From Acanthosepion pharaonis (Eukaryota > Mollusca > Cephalopoda > Sepiida > Sepiidae): DNA of 64,000 bases. The stretch is taken from the NCBI GenBank assembly GCA_903632075.3, contig CAHIKZ030001813.1, positions 5,650,001 through 5,714,000 of the forward strand, read 5' to 3'. Below the pieces are notes generated by a model, which made no database searches, was not told where the DNA came from, and was given only the letters and a program-made list of their open reading frames with translations. This document shows positions 25,901-40,900 of this stretch, piece after piece; the stretch's first letter is position 1; each line of letters opens with the position of its first letter. The position numbers and the translations under genes are program-made.

Positions 25901-28900
25901 AATAATGCTTTTCTTTTTCTTATATTGTTTCACTCTGTAACCTCCCCAACATCTTAGTGGCTTTGTTGCCTTGCTTGGGGTGAAACAATTTAAAAGAAAA
26001 CTGTTTTTGTATCCCAACTGTTGATAAGCAACCAGATGACACTATTGCCGCCATTTGTGCACATCTCAGAAGAATCAGAAGCTAAGGATTCCTCTTCACC
26101 ACTACAATCAGATACTGAATAAGAAATACCGAAGAAAACTTGATATTAGTCATTAATAAAATATTGTAATTATGTTGCTTTTTCTTTTATAATATACAAT
26201 ATTTAAAATTATTTAAATTTCATGAGAACATAGATCGAGATAAGATTTGGGATCATTAGAGAAAAAGGTTTATCACTGAACAAGTGTCTAAAAGTAGATA
26301 GATATTACATATTCTTCATTATAATACAGTCATTTTATATTTTAAAGTAATGTATATTGTATTAAATCTTTTTTTTTTTTTACAAAAAAAATATTTTAAA
26401 ATGACCTTGAAATACACACTTGCATTTAACAGACTTTAGGCATAAATGGACACTCCTTCCCCATGATTAATCTATTAAATTGAGGATTTACTCTATATTA
26501 AAGAAACTGAATTCATCAAGGGTTTCCTGGGCAGTGGTATCAACATTAAAAACAAAAGAAAAGAAAGGACAAGTACTGAACTAAAATCAAAGAATACATT
26601 TCAGTTATTATAGGAATGATTGATTTGATTCAAGTGAAGTATAGTGCTACAGCCTTGCCACCCAAAGTGCTGCTATGGTATTGATAGTAAGTAGGAAGAG
26701 TGGAATTGCATGGCCATATGCTATCAAAATACACAACCAAAATAGTATAGAATACTTTTAAAACATGCAAATACAATTAAATTAAAATTACTATAAAAGT
26801 GAATTCAGGTTTCAGCTTACTCATAGTTAATGATAGAAGTTCGAAGAGCTTTGCCTGCTGTCCCAGGTCGACTTAAATCAGCTGCAGGTTGTTTAGCATG
26901 AGTGAAGAGACGGGCACAAATTTGATGCAGCATTTCAGGACTTATCTGAAATTTGCAAAGTAAAAATATATTGTTTGATTTGTATTATGGCTTATCAAAC
27001 CTCTTTTGGATTGTTAGAATAATTATTTTTTGTAAGTGAATATTGCATTAACAATTTTTTGAGAATAACAATGATCTTTCCAAATACAAGACCTACTATT
27101 TAACCCATAGCTGGTGTGGAAGAAATGGATTCATACCTTTCCTAAGGGCATTTGTATGCAAGTGAATTCAATGAATCTGACTGGAATTTGAACTTGGCTC
27201 TCCAAATTCTCATTCTGAAGCACTAAACATTACACCACTCAAACATTCAAAAATACATGTAAAATATTATAAATGCAGTATATTGTACACTATATGAAGT
27301 AAATGTCTTCACAATAAGATTGTTATTAACTAATTGATGTTGGTCAAATTTTCATATATTTATATGAGCAATATATCAGGTGAATTCAAGTTTACAATAT
27401 CTGTCAGGCTTTATTATGAATGCTAACTGGCATAAAAATTTATTGATAAATAAATAAAAATGATATAGGCTATAGAAAAATATATGCAATTAACACTATA
27501 TCTCATAAACCTGAATAAATTATTTCATTACTTTACATGTTAATATGGGTTCTATTATATTCTATAATCATTATCAGTTTTTCAATTATTCATTTTGTTA
27601 AGTTTATTACTCTTTCAATTTTAACATTAATTGCAGCAGTTTTTATTGTTTTCCAGAAATGTTCACATGAATATTGTTTTTCATTCTCATATTTTTTTCT
27701 ACAAAAGTGTTCACTCTGTACAAGGCCTGGGGGTCACTTGAGTTAGAAGATTACAGAATACGAAGAACAGCTTATACAGATATATATGGGGAAGATAATG
27801 GTTAACCATAGACTTGAACATTAAGATTGTAGGGATTGAAGAAGCATTCTCTTGAGAGTTGGTTCCAAAAGGCAGTGGTTCATGGGGAAAAGATGCTCAA
27901 GTGGGATTTACAGTTCATCAAAGGAATATGAAGAGAATGAGGGTAGTTCACTACAATGTACTTTGCAAGGTGGGTTTTAGCTGTGAAGGTCAGGATTAGT
28001 GGAACTAAGGACTGTAGTTAATCTGAACACTTCCCATGGCAAAAGTGATAGAGCAGCGAAAAGCTTACAACATCTCATCTGTGAGAAAGGATTTGTAGGG
28101 TGGAAAATAGACACTTTTGGACTCCATTGAGTGGAAAGTGAAAACTGGGCAGGTCCTGAACATATATGGCAGCTGTATTCCATTCGTGGCCTGACCTGGC
28201 TCTTGTAAAGGTAGAGGGTAGCATAAGGAGTCAGTTACTTACTGGAGCAGCATAGGGAACTGACCAATTTTTTAACATCTTTAGTGAGGGATCATAAATA
28301 TGTATTCCACTTCAGGTCTAGACTGAGTTTAAGTCATAATAGGTGCTCAAGGTATGGGGATACCTGAGGGAACAATCATGATTGGTGAAAGTTCTTTGTC
28401 TAATTGACGATAAGATAATATACATCTCTTTTAATAATATTACAAGTTTTCTGTTAGATTTATATCTAAAGAGGCTGGGTACCATTCCATTAATTTGGAA
28501 TCTTTGAAGCCTTTTTTTCCCAACATACATGTTTCTCTTTGTGATGTCTGTTTAAAGGTGATAATTTCATATCTTTAGCCAATGTTCTTTATATTCAACA
28601 TCCTTTCTCTTTGTATACATTTGCAACACTGATTTCTTCAAATATTTTCTTGCTTATCAATCCCATTTTCTTGTGTTTAAATTCTTCTCAAATCTTTTTT
28701 TGTGTCATTCTGAAAGCCAAATATCTTTCTTGTTCTTATCTTGTTAATGTTTTCAATTTCTTTTTGTGTTTTGTTTGTTTTGTTTTGGGTTCTCTGGTCA
28801 ATCTTTTGGAAATTTTTCATGATATGTTCCATAACTCTATAACCTTACAATATCTTGTTTCCCTTTTGAGGTTATTTATTTCATAATACTCATAGAAGTC

Positions 28901-31900
28901 TTGATATATATGAAATTAAAAATAAAAAGCAGATTTAAAATTTTAACAGAGTGCATTGTTCTGGGGCATCTGCAGCACTTCAGTCTTTCACTTTAGTCTT
29001 TACCAGTGGTGGCAGCTGTGTCTCAAAAGCAATCTACTGTTACTATCTGTATTATTAGTACAATAAGATCACAATAACTGATAAAACCAAACTTTATATG
29101 GCTTTTGAAGCTGATAACAAGCAATACCAGTTATACAGGATCCTATGAAGAGATGACCAATGGTATTGTCAGCTCCCAACAAATAATTGGCCAATTTATC
29201 ACTGACATGTGAAAGAGATTTTAGTGTTGTTTACAAAACTTCCTCATCCAAAAATGTGTGTCTGAGATAAAAGCTGGAATTGAGGCTTTTCTCCCCTTGG
29301 TTTTCAGCTGCTTGCTCAGCTGCTATTGCCTAAGGCAATCACTACTTCCATCTATACTGTAGCAACATGTCTGATTGCAACAGACATCTCTTTGTGATTG
29401 CCCATAATGAGTGCAAGATTCCTCAATAAAGCAAAGATACTCTTTGCTGAAAGAATGGAACAATATATTGCTTCTCAGAAGTTTGGTTCTAAAGATTATT
29501 GGCGGCTCTGCAAGAGCATGCTGAACAACAACAAACCCACAATACCTCCATTATTCAACCAATTTCTGACTTCCTTATCTGACAAGGCTGAATGTTTTGC
29601 TCAGAAATTCACATCCAATTCAACGCTTGACTCATCTGGCTCTACTGAGTGAGATGCACATAACCCCAATGATGGTATAGAACGTCATCTCTGAATTAGA
29701 CTCTCATAAGGCTAGTGGTGGGGATGGGATACCAGCCATTGTCTTGAAGAAATGTGCTCCTGAACTGGCTCCTGTCCTCCAAACTACACAACTACTGCCT
29801 CACTGACCTTACTTTCCAGCCTGTTAGAAATCCTCATCTGTTGTGCTTGTCTAAGAACTCTGGAGACCCTTCTGACCTATCTAACTACTGTCCTATCAGT
29901 CTCTTACCACTCTTCGGCTAAGTCTTTCAAGCTTTAATCAACATTGAAGAGGATAAGCAACTTACTTCCCATAATCTACTCCGTGACAAGCAATATCGTT
30001 TCCATTTTGCCTGATCTACTGCTGACATGCTCATAACTGAATTTGTATACCAAGCACTTCACAATAATGGAGAAGCTTGAGCTGTGGCTCTAGATATCTC
30101 TAAAGCATTTGACAGAGAGTTCAGGGATAAGCATTACAGGATGATTATTTGATAATACAATCATTCCTATCAAACCATTAAATAAAGGTCATTCTAAATA
30201 AAGGTCTCTTCCATCTCCTTTATCACAAATGCTGGTGTTCCCCAAGGCTCTATCTTGGGTCCTACACTGTTCCTGATCTTCATTAATGACCTTCCCGATG
30301 TCATCAGTTCCCAAGTAGGCATCTATGCAAACAGCACTACTATTTACTCCTACCCCAATAGTAAATCTGGTATCATTGACAAAACTAACTTGGCAAGGGT
30401 CTTAAGAGGACTGCCAATCTGTGATTGACTGGGGCAGGAAATGGCTTGTAAACTTTATTGTCCCAAAATGAAACTGCTCTCATTTAACCACTACAGAGAA
30501 CACTTCCTACCTCTCATCAGAATAATGGCTGATGCCCAACTACATGAGAGCACCTTGTTGCACCTGCTTGGTCTCACACTGTCCGCTGATATGAGGTGGA
30601 ATAAATACATAGATTCAATAGCTTCATCTACCGCAAGGAAAGTTGGTTCTCTGTGTCATGCCAGAAAGTTTTTCTCATCTGAATCCATCCTTTAAATCTA
30701 TAAATCAACCATCTATCCTTGCATGGAATATTGCTGTCATATATGGTCTGGTGCACTCTAAGTCTCAAGGTCCTTGACAAAATGCAGAGACAGATATGCA
30801 ATGTTATAGGTCCTGATCTGGCATCTAGTCTATAGTCACTTTCTCACAGATGTGCCATGGCTTCCCTCTGTCTCTTCCATAAGTATTTTCATTGCAACTG
30901 TTCCAACGAATTGCTTTCTCTGGTTCCCAGACAGCATGAATTTAAGTGAGCTACTAGGTTGGCATCTTGGTCCCATCCTTTCATTGTCAAAATGGTTAAA
31001 TGTAACTCTCTCTTCTACTCAAACAGCTTTTTCTCTCACACTTCTCATCTGTGGAATTTTCTTCCTCTTACTTGCTTCCCTGATAACTATAATCTTCAAA
31101 TATTCAAGTGTAATGTCAATCAACATCTGATACCATGATCTTTTTCCCCATCCTTCTCTTTATCCTCTCCCCAAACATGCCTCTTAGTGGCACTCCTGCC
31201 TTGGTTGGGGTCAAATGCTTTAAAAAAAAAAAGATGATTTCAGCTTGGTGCACTGTTGGAAAGTGTTTGCAAACCAAGGTTGACTGAAGATTTGTGAGTG
31301 AAAATGGATAGACAGAAATGTTTGGAAGCTGTTTATGGTTGAACTTAGCATGATGTCACAGAGTTTAAATGTACTGGTCTTGCTCAAAACTGTTTATCAT
31401 GCCAGATGCTACACACTCTTCTAGAATCTATAACTAAGGTTTGATTATCATAGATGCAGCATAAACCACAGGTCAGCTTTGTGAGTATGAAAAAAACATA
31501 AATGGGCTTTAGCAGACATCTGCAATAAGGACCAGCTAGCTACCCAAGCAGATGGGCATACTCAGAAACAAGTAACTAGCAATATACATAAGTTCAGACA
31601 CATTAGCCTACTTAGTATAACTATTTATGTTAGAAGGAAGAACATAGCAGGAACCTCAGGAGATTTACATACGCTGCCAAAAAGTTAAGCTTAATTTACA
31701 ACTGTGACAAGCATTCTTTTCTAAGACGTCACTGAACCACCCAAGTTATACAATATTTCAGGCTAAGATTAAACCTGACACAGGAGACTTTGACCATTAA
31801 AGAGAATTTATCCTCAGGATATGAATTCTCTTTTTGTGGTATAGGTAAGTTCTCTTATTTATTCTCAGTGGATTGTAAATTATTCTGGAAAGAGTTGCTC

Positions 31901-34900
31901 TTCTTGAACAAGCTAAAAGTTTTCCACTACCCAAAATAACTGAAAAGCATTTGTATGTCTGAAGCAGAAAAATGCAGTAGTGTATTCTATTGATGGAACC
32001 ATTCCTGTCATTATAGAGACGGATGCCTCTAATCACATGATTGCTGTCACCATGAATTAAACTGGCAGACTAGTAGCTTTCTTTTCAAGTTCTTCAAATG
32101 CCTGTAAATAAAAACATTCAGCTATAGTAAAAGAGGCATATACAACAGTGAAGGTCTTCTGCATATGGAGACATAACTGGACACCACTTTACTTTTCATA
32201 TTGATCAGGGATCAGTGGCCTTTATCTTTGATTTTCAGCAGTCTAATGGAATTATGAATGAGAAAATTCAGGAATATTTCTGAGAGTTGCCTGTTACATT
32301 TCTGATATAAAGTACTATCCTAGCAAGGTCAATATTACTGCAGATGTATTATACTGTTCTGTTATGAGTTCTGATGTATTGGGGGAAATTACATAAATAT
32401 GTCAATCTGGCATTACATGGATGCTGCACTTTATTACAGCTAGGAATCTACTGATTTCTGTTGTGGATGTAGAAATAATACTGGCTTTGCACTCTATTTG
32501 TGCTGACTGCAGACTACATTTTTATCAGTTCTAAGTATTGCATCTAGTCAAGGCTACCATACTATTTCAAAGACTCTTCCATCTTCTAACAAAAGATTAT
32601 GTCATCTCACAGTAATCATATTTTCCTTTGTCTGAGTGCATACATTTAGACAGAGGCACCAGCTTCATGTTGTTAGATGTAAGAAAAATTTTACATTGCC
32701 ATGGAATTTCCATCAGTGAGACCACTCCATATAATCATCAAAGTAATGGAGTAATATTGTTATATTCTACGCTAATAAGAACATATTCTTGACAAACATA
32801 AAATAAGTAAAGGTTTCTTGTAAAAACCAGTACAATAAGAATTAAGATAGAGTTATGCAGAAGGTTGTTGCAAGTCAATCCAGTAGTGAGTATTACTATT
32901 GGAATGTCAGTAGTTCTTGCGTAAGTCTGAGTCGTACTGAACAGATCCCAGCTAGCCTCTGTAGTCTGCTGACTTACAGATACCTATAGGTAGTTACTAC
33001 CTATCATATAGTCACTCATGGGAATGACAGGTTATTCCATTACATCAAATATAAAAGTATAATAGAACAATATAATAGGCTGTAACTCTTGTTCTCAAAA
33101 TGCAGCACATACCCATACCATGGTTAGTAGCAAGCTTTCATAAATTATTGATGTAAGTTAATCCAAATATATGAAATGAAAGAGTAAAATCAAATGTCAA
33201 CTCACCATATTGCCCAGTGCTGTCTCCTCCAAGGCATCAACAAGATCTGCTGATATCCCAATTAAGTCATGATAATCACTCTGTAATGAACATTTGAAAA
33301 TACAGAACACTTTTCATTGAGTCTTTATCCAGTCAATCTAATATGCAAAGGGTCACTTATTAAAAACAAACTTTTAAATTTTAAGACCACATTTTCATCA
33401 GTTGAAAGACAAGACATTTTTTAACTTTTTAAAAAACATAATGCAAATTCCAAATTGTTATTGTTGGTGGAATGATGGAAGTAATAGAAAATATTCCAGA
33501 CTTTTCTTAAATCAATGACACAAAATATGGTTCACCTGTAGTTTGGCACATTTCTTCAGACATTTTAACAGCTCACTGTTAGTTAGTTCAGCACGATGTT
33601 TTAGTTCTTGAACTTGTTCACATAATTCTGTAAAATGATTTCAAGTTGATTAAAAAAAAGTTAATTTGATAATTATCAAAATGATTGTTTGATCAAATGG
33701 TGAACAGAATATACAATACAGTTATATCATATATAGGTAACTAGAATCAGAATCATCTGCATCTTTGTTTCAAAACTGGAGTTTATATTTAAAGAAATAA
33801 ACAGCAACAAAATATTTCTACTTTTAAAGCAAGTGGCTCTAGCTAATGAAAAGCAAAATTTAAATTAAAATGACCAGGATAACAGTTAAATAACACAAAT
33901 AGAGAAGGAAATTTACCTTCAATTTGCTTGGGCGGTCCTCTCTAAAAATATTTGTTAAGGTACTTAAAACATGTTCTTATTTAACTTCATAGTTTGTTGA
34001 ATAGGCTTCACATACTTATTAATCATTGAAATGTATGATTAATTTACTAACAGACAAAATGTAACATAACATTATCCAGTAGATGAAATTATTAAATTCA
34101 AAATTACTTCTATACATCTCAACTGACGAAATTGCTCAAATTATTTCTTCAATTTATTTTGCTAGAATTGATATCAAAATTAAAAAGGAGCTAAATCAAA
34201 GTTTGTAATATTCTATTGACCATGATTTTTATTGGCATCCTATGAATGTGGCGTCATAAAATGTGGCTTAATATGAGTAAATGGCAAAATCCATATACAC
34301 AAAAATTTAAAAACATTGATTTGATCAAAAAGTTCATTCAGTTTTGTCACTAGATAGCATCAGCAACATTTAGTTAAAAAGACTAATTTTGACATATTGT
34401 GACAGGTATCATATCAGTGAGTATTTTTTTTTAAATATTTTTTAGAACTGGCATATTTTTGTTTATTGAAAATGGAAGAAAAACATTTTGAGCACATTGA
34501 GGTCTTTTATTTTAAGTGAAAATGCAATCAAAATTTGTGTAGTTTATGAAGAAGGTATTGTGAATACCAAATGTATCAAAAGCAGTTTGTGAAATTCCAT
34601 GCTGGAGATTTCTTGCTGAAAGATGTTCCATTTGATGTTGATAGTGATCAAATAAAGATATTACTTGAGAATAAACAGTGCTATATGATGTTTGGCTATT
34701 TTCAACATAATCTAAATATATAATGAAATAATGAAAATCACTTGCACTAATTTCATTATGTTAGTTACTTTAATGTGTGACTTCAAATTTACAAAATATA
34801 GTTGTTAATTATCTTGACTTTTGTGGTCCTACCTAAGATTGAACTCAACATCATCGGCTAACAAATTTCTGAAGATATTAGACTCCTGCTCCTCAGTTTA

Positions 34901-37900
34901 ATGGATGTGTTCCAAGCAGTGGCAGTATCTTGTCTCCCTTTCTGCCAAGATAGATTTAACCTTTAGGCATTCTTTAAGTTTATTGAAATTTCTCCTCAAG
35001 ATGAAATATTCTATTGTTTGGTGAAATGCTGTTACTCTATTGCTCAAGATCCTGTTTTAACAATCATGATAATATTCTATGTTAGAAACAAATTATCACA
35101 GGCAATGAAATGTGAATACTACCATCTTTCATCAAATTCTTTTAATAAAAAAAATATTCAATTCCTTGGAAGAAGACATCTAGAGCAGATTTTTGCTCAC
35201 AAAGAGAAAAGTTTCTGGGAAAATAAAATTACAAAATTGATTAAAAATATGGGAGAGTATTATGGCTGTTCAGTACATAAATTTAATCTTGAAAATAAAT
35301 CTTTTCAGTTTTACTTCATAAGTTAAATGAAAAGAATCATTACTAGAAGTAATATTGCTTATATTCTTAAGCAAAAATTTTAAAGATTCCATATTTAGTA
35401 GTAGATAAGATGCACTTAAAAAGCAGTTGCACTGTGTCCAATGTATTATATGCTGAAGACTTAAATTGTACAGCTTCAGGATTGCAGTGAGCACCAGTTT
35501 GAAAAGTATAACAAATGTTTCATATGTCATGAAATTTTAATAACCTGTTATGAAATGTGATTTCCTCAATATGTTCTCTGTCCAGCAGTAGTTGTTAATC
35601 TCACTTATCATATTCTGGCCCTCCCCTTACTGCTTGGGCACTTATATAATCTCTATGCCTTACCTATTCTAATTAGGCAGTCATTTACATAATCTTTAAA
35701 GAATGTTGCTCTTTATTTCAATGATAATTAATATGGAAGACCATAATGCAAATTTGCAGAATGTTAATATGTACACAAAGCTTTGCATTTTCAGATATGA
35801 ATTTTCATAATATGGAGCATTTTTTTTTCCCCAATTAAATTGATATGATTTGGGAATTAGATCGCGTCCAACTAAAATGAACAAGAATTAGGAGATAACA
35901 CAAATTTCAAATGTTCTCTCTTCAATAATAAATTGTCTGTCATTATATCATCATCATTTGTTCCTACTAACACTGTAATACTTTTGAAATGAGATTAAAA
36001 TAAATGAAATTAAAAGTTTATTTTCTGTCAATATTTCTTTACTATATCTCAAAAAGTATGGCATAATCTTTCCAGAATTTTTGAAACAAGTTAATCAGAA
36101 GATAAAACTATAGTATTTAGAGTTAATCAAATCTTTTTAAATACTGCTCAAGTCATTTGCTTTATAAAATGCATGTATTTAAAATCATCTATAAATAATA
36201 GATATTTTACAGGGGCAGATATGTTCACCTATTGTCTGGTTTCCTCTCCACCCTGGTCTTATGAACAGGTGTAAATGTTTATTTCTTGTTTCCTGTTTAG
36301 GATTGGGTTTCCAGCAGCATTGGTGCAAATGTGCCCCCACCACAAGCTATGATATGTCCCTGAATCTATGATATACCCTAAATTTGTGATACTGCCCCCA
36401 ATCTATGATACAAGGCCCCACTCTAATACATCTCAGTTTTCATAAGGTAGTATTCATATAAAATACAAATTTTATTATAACCTAATTGTATACAATAATG
36501 TATCATATGCAATATAGGTTATCAATTCAACTAGAAAAATTGAAAATAAATAGTGTATCTAAATACAAATTAGAGACATGTCATAATAGATCATTTCATC
36601 TTAAATAAATCAACAATGTTTGTGGCAATTTTTAACATAAACTGGAGATTTTTCTTGTTAAAAAGTTCAATAATTTAACACATTCTCAACATTATGGATA
36701 AGAAAGTGAATTTTATATAGTCATTTTTCCAAACTTAGCATGAGCAAAACAAGTTCATGGATTTGGACAAAAAAAGAACCCAGAGTAACGTCAAAATCCA
36801 CAAAAATTTTTCATCCTTTAATAGTCAGTTGTGCTTAGCTTAATTTGTAACGTACATAAAGGTAGGTAGAAAAAAGCATATATATATTGATAAGGTATTG
36901 AGTGTCACAAATCCCTGCTTGGGGCCCATGATAAGGCTCTTCCACTGGGTAGGTGAAGTTCTGGGTTAGTACACACCAGCCTTTGTTTCCAGTTCCTTCT
37001 AAAGTATTTTCATTCTCATTAACTCCCAGTAGACCCTTGTGTCTTGAGGGTATAATTGCCTTGCTTGGGTGAATTCATTAGAAAAAAAAATCACCTTAAA
37101 TATAGCTTGGTTTATATAAAGTAGCCAAAAACTTGCACAGACACTTTGGTCAAGACAGTGGGGATCATTTCTCATCTCAGTGAGAAAGTCTGCTGCAAAA
37201 TATGATGATTAATTATGAATATGATTTAAAACAAATTTTCTAATTATAAAAGACATAATGTTAAATATCTACTAATAAATTGTTAATTATTAGAAATTTG
37301 CAATAAAGCAACAGAAGACTTTTGAACAGTATTGTATTTCTAATTGGACATTAACAGCCAACAGTCTAAAAAGATCAACATGTTATATACAGAAGTGTGA
37401 AAAGGATACATAAAGATGAAATAATTGTGGTTGTTCGACTTTTTTAGTAATGACCATGAACTGTTCCAATCTGGCTTGTAAATCTTCCACCCAGGAAGGC
37501 TGGTTTAAAGAAGAAAAGCGAAATTGAAAAACAGTAAAAACATAAATCAATTTTCATTAATTTGTCACAAGAAGTTCTATATTGTATTACTTTTGTACTT
37601 CCAGTAGAAAGCAATATCTTTAAAACTGTGTGGGTAGACTTATAAATCAAAATTGATTGGTAAATTGAGTTTAATTTTTTTTGATCTCAGGAATGAAATA
37701 TGTGTTTTGGGTTAATGTTAAATTGGTACTGAAAAGAAAAATGTTATCTTGCCATTTTTTATTTGTTATGCTTATTACAGCCAACTGAAGTACATCATTA
37801 GAAAATTTAAAAGGCTAAGAAAATGGCTTCTACATGAAGTAAGGAAAAGCTAGGGTTGAAAAGCCACTTATGGAAATATACTGGTGGTAAACATTTAAAC

Positions 37901-40900
37901 CTGTCTTTCTTTTGCTCAACAAAGAAAAAAATGAGTATTTATATGAGTTATTTACTGGCAATGAAGAATGGATTTATTATGAAACTCCAAAGTGAACAAA
38001 AAGGACTTGTTCCAGTCTTCAAAATCTGAATCTAAATGGAATCTACTGAAGGAAAATAAGTACTTTTGTATTGCAAAGATACAAAGGCCGATTATCTCTC
38101 TTTGGTCAAGATGAAGTCACATGGGTCATGTGATGACTGCTTAGTGACATCACTTCATAGAATGGTGAAAGTGGTCAGTCCGATAGTCAGTTTCCAGGAG
38201 TCAAGACACACAAGTTGTTTGTTCTGCGTGGGCTTCTGCATGGACCAGTTAGCTGTCACATAGTGAAGCTGACAAGCCTATGGTGCAGTTTTCCTATGGA
38301 AATATATCTTAACCAGATATAGAAACTTCTATGGATCACAGTCCTCAAGTTGAGAAAACCCACAGCTCTCCATTTCCCATTGGCATAGAAGATAAATCTG
38401 GCCTGCTTGAATATGAAATCATAAATATGGCTTCCTCAGAAACAGAAAAGAATTTCTGGCAGATCCAATTCCTGTTGGGAATTATTACAAGTAAGTACCT
38501 CTCTTTTCATCTATCTTTCATTCTGCTTGTTGTTGAATACATGTTATAGTTTCTCCTCATAGGACAAATGTAAATATGTATATATATAATTTAGTGTATG
38601 ACTTAGTGACATAAAACTCTCTCTGAGAACAAAACACAGTTGTTATTCCTTTTCTTTCAGCTATTCCATTCCATACATGTATTAAGATGTTATTATGCCA
38701 TGGATATAATAATATGCATAATGGGTTGGGGTGGGAGATACAACTGAGAGAATAGTAATTTCTTTCATACCTCCCTCATTATTGGGTGACTTATCAACCT
38801 GATGTGATATTATTAAACACCCATCAATATGTTTTATATGCTTTAAAAGGAATTCCTTATTACCAATTTTTGGAAACTGGACTGCACAATGTTCGAGTGA
38901 GCAAATGGTTCATTTGAATAATGCACTAGACCAGGAAAAACCTTTTTACTGACAATAAAATCAACAGATTATGTTTACCATGATAACATCTATCATCGTG
39001 TTACAAATAGAATGCAGCAAAAGCAAATAATCATGGAGTTGTGGTAGGAAATTCTTCCACATGCAATATATTCACTTTGAGATTATCACTTGTTTTACTC
39101 CATGGCAACATTATTTGTCTGATCAGTCATTAATAAATTCAACATACTGAAAAATTCCTCAAAGAATTCATTAAATCAAAACTAGCATCGTTCTTTTATG
39201 TGGGAATATACAATATAGATGAGATTTAGCATAAAGTTATTGACAACCAGAGAAGATACTTTGATGACTGAAATGCTGTGAATTTAAATGAGTGAAAGAT
39301 TATGTTAAAAGAATCCTGGAAATTTTTACATCAATCTAACCTATAATATACAGATGTTTAGAAGAGACAATTCCTTAACAAAAGTCAGATGTGAACACAA
39401 TAAACTTTTACAACTCACTATTCTAGCAAGTAATTGAAAACCAAACTAGTTACATTCCATCATAACAGATTGAACCCTGAACTATCATTAATCATGATGA
39501 ATGGATGTTACCTCAGGGAAGTCCTGTGCCTTGAGGCTGTATTGGAACTTAAACTTAGCCAAGACCTCAAGTGGAGCTTGTACCTACTATACATTGCTAA
39601 AGATGCTGAAAAAAATGTTATTGTGCCACTACAGTAAGTACATGACTCCTTGTGCTATCCACTACCTTTACAAGAGCCAGATCAGATCTAAAATGGAGTA
39701 CTGTTGCCATATATGATAGAGTCCAAAAGCATCTCAAGATCCTTGTCGGTGACAAATTATTTTCTACCCTTTCTCACAGTAAAAAAACATTGCAAACCTC
39801 TCACTGCTCTATTGGTATTCACATGGAAAGTGCTCAGATTCCACCAATTCTAACCTTTATGGCTAGGACCCACCATGCTTTGCACATTATAGTGAACCAC
39901 CCTCATTCCTTTTGCATTCCATTGGTAAGATGTAAGTTCCACTTGAGCAGCTTCTTCTCATGAGCCACTGTTTTATGGAATTGACTCCCAAGAGGATGCT
40001 TCTCTGATCATTACAATCTTAACCTGTTCATGCCTATGGTTAACAATTATCCATATCTGCATAAAGTGTCCCTCTTACTCTGTAACCCTCTACCTTGAGT
40101 AGCTCCTAGGCCTGGTACAGGGTGAACATCACAGTAAAAAAGAGTAAGGAAAGCTACACTCACATGAAGAACTTAGGCTGAACTGTTGTATTTTCATTTC
40201 AAAATCTATCTAAAATTTAGTTTAATATAAATGCTAGTGATTTATATTGATAGTGATCATTACATTACAATAAAATTTTGGTCATAAGTGAATCTATGGT
40301 ATGATTTCTTACCTTAAACAGTTCTTTGTAAGAAGGATGAGATTTAGGATCTTGTACAAATGGTAAAGCATAAAATGGAAGAAATTCTGTTGTTTGGCTC
40401 AAATCTGCTCCCTGAGTTTCAAGAAAATTCTTGAATGCTGACATAGCTTGTTCAGCCTCCTAAAAACAAAAAAAGAAATAATACAACTTAAAAATAATAA
40501 AATTACATAATTTATCTCTTTTCCATAGGAAAGATATCATAGCGATACCATAATGTTGATTCCTGTATTATATAAATTCAGTAAATTTCCACCAAATTAA
40601 ACTACAGCAAATGTCCATTTGTATATATTTTTAGAACAATTTTTGCACCGATTAAAATATAGAAAATTTACCAATAAAGTGGACTGACAAGTAAAAGGTT
40701 AACAAGAAGAGATTATATAATTTGGATGCTGAAGGGTAATGAAAATTTAGAGGGAAAACTTTTTTTTTAAATCCTACCAACTTTGATTTAACAGTTTAAG
40801 GAATGTACTATTAATGAATATCAAAAAGAACATAAAACACACATCAACCACATAATCATTTCAATGAATGCACACCAATGTAAATGTTAAATAAAACAAG

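Larger units (their letters stand above)
36215..37092 (+). mobile_element. SINE-like repeat with LINE-type tail, interrupted copy
   Basis: 36215-36314 and 36985-37092 together form a second copy of the repeat at 7165-7370. They are separated by a 670-bp insertion flanked by an 8-bp duplication. The tail 'attgccttgcttgggtgaat' and an A run close it. Confidence 0.6.

Noticed and set aside
37140..37196. Possible extra ARMC9 exon after a TTTGCAG acceptor.
   Set aside because: No proper GT donor follows, and exons 37499-37410 and 33941-33917 already join in frame without it.
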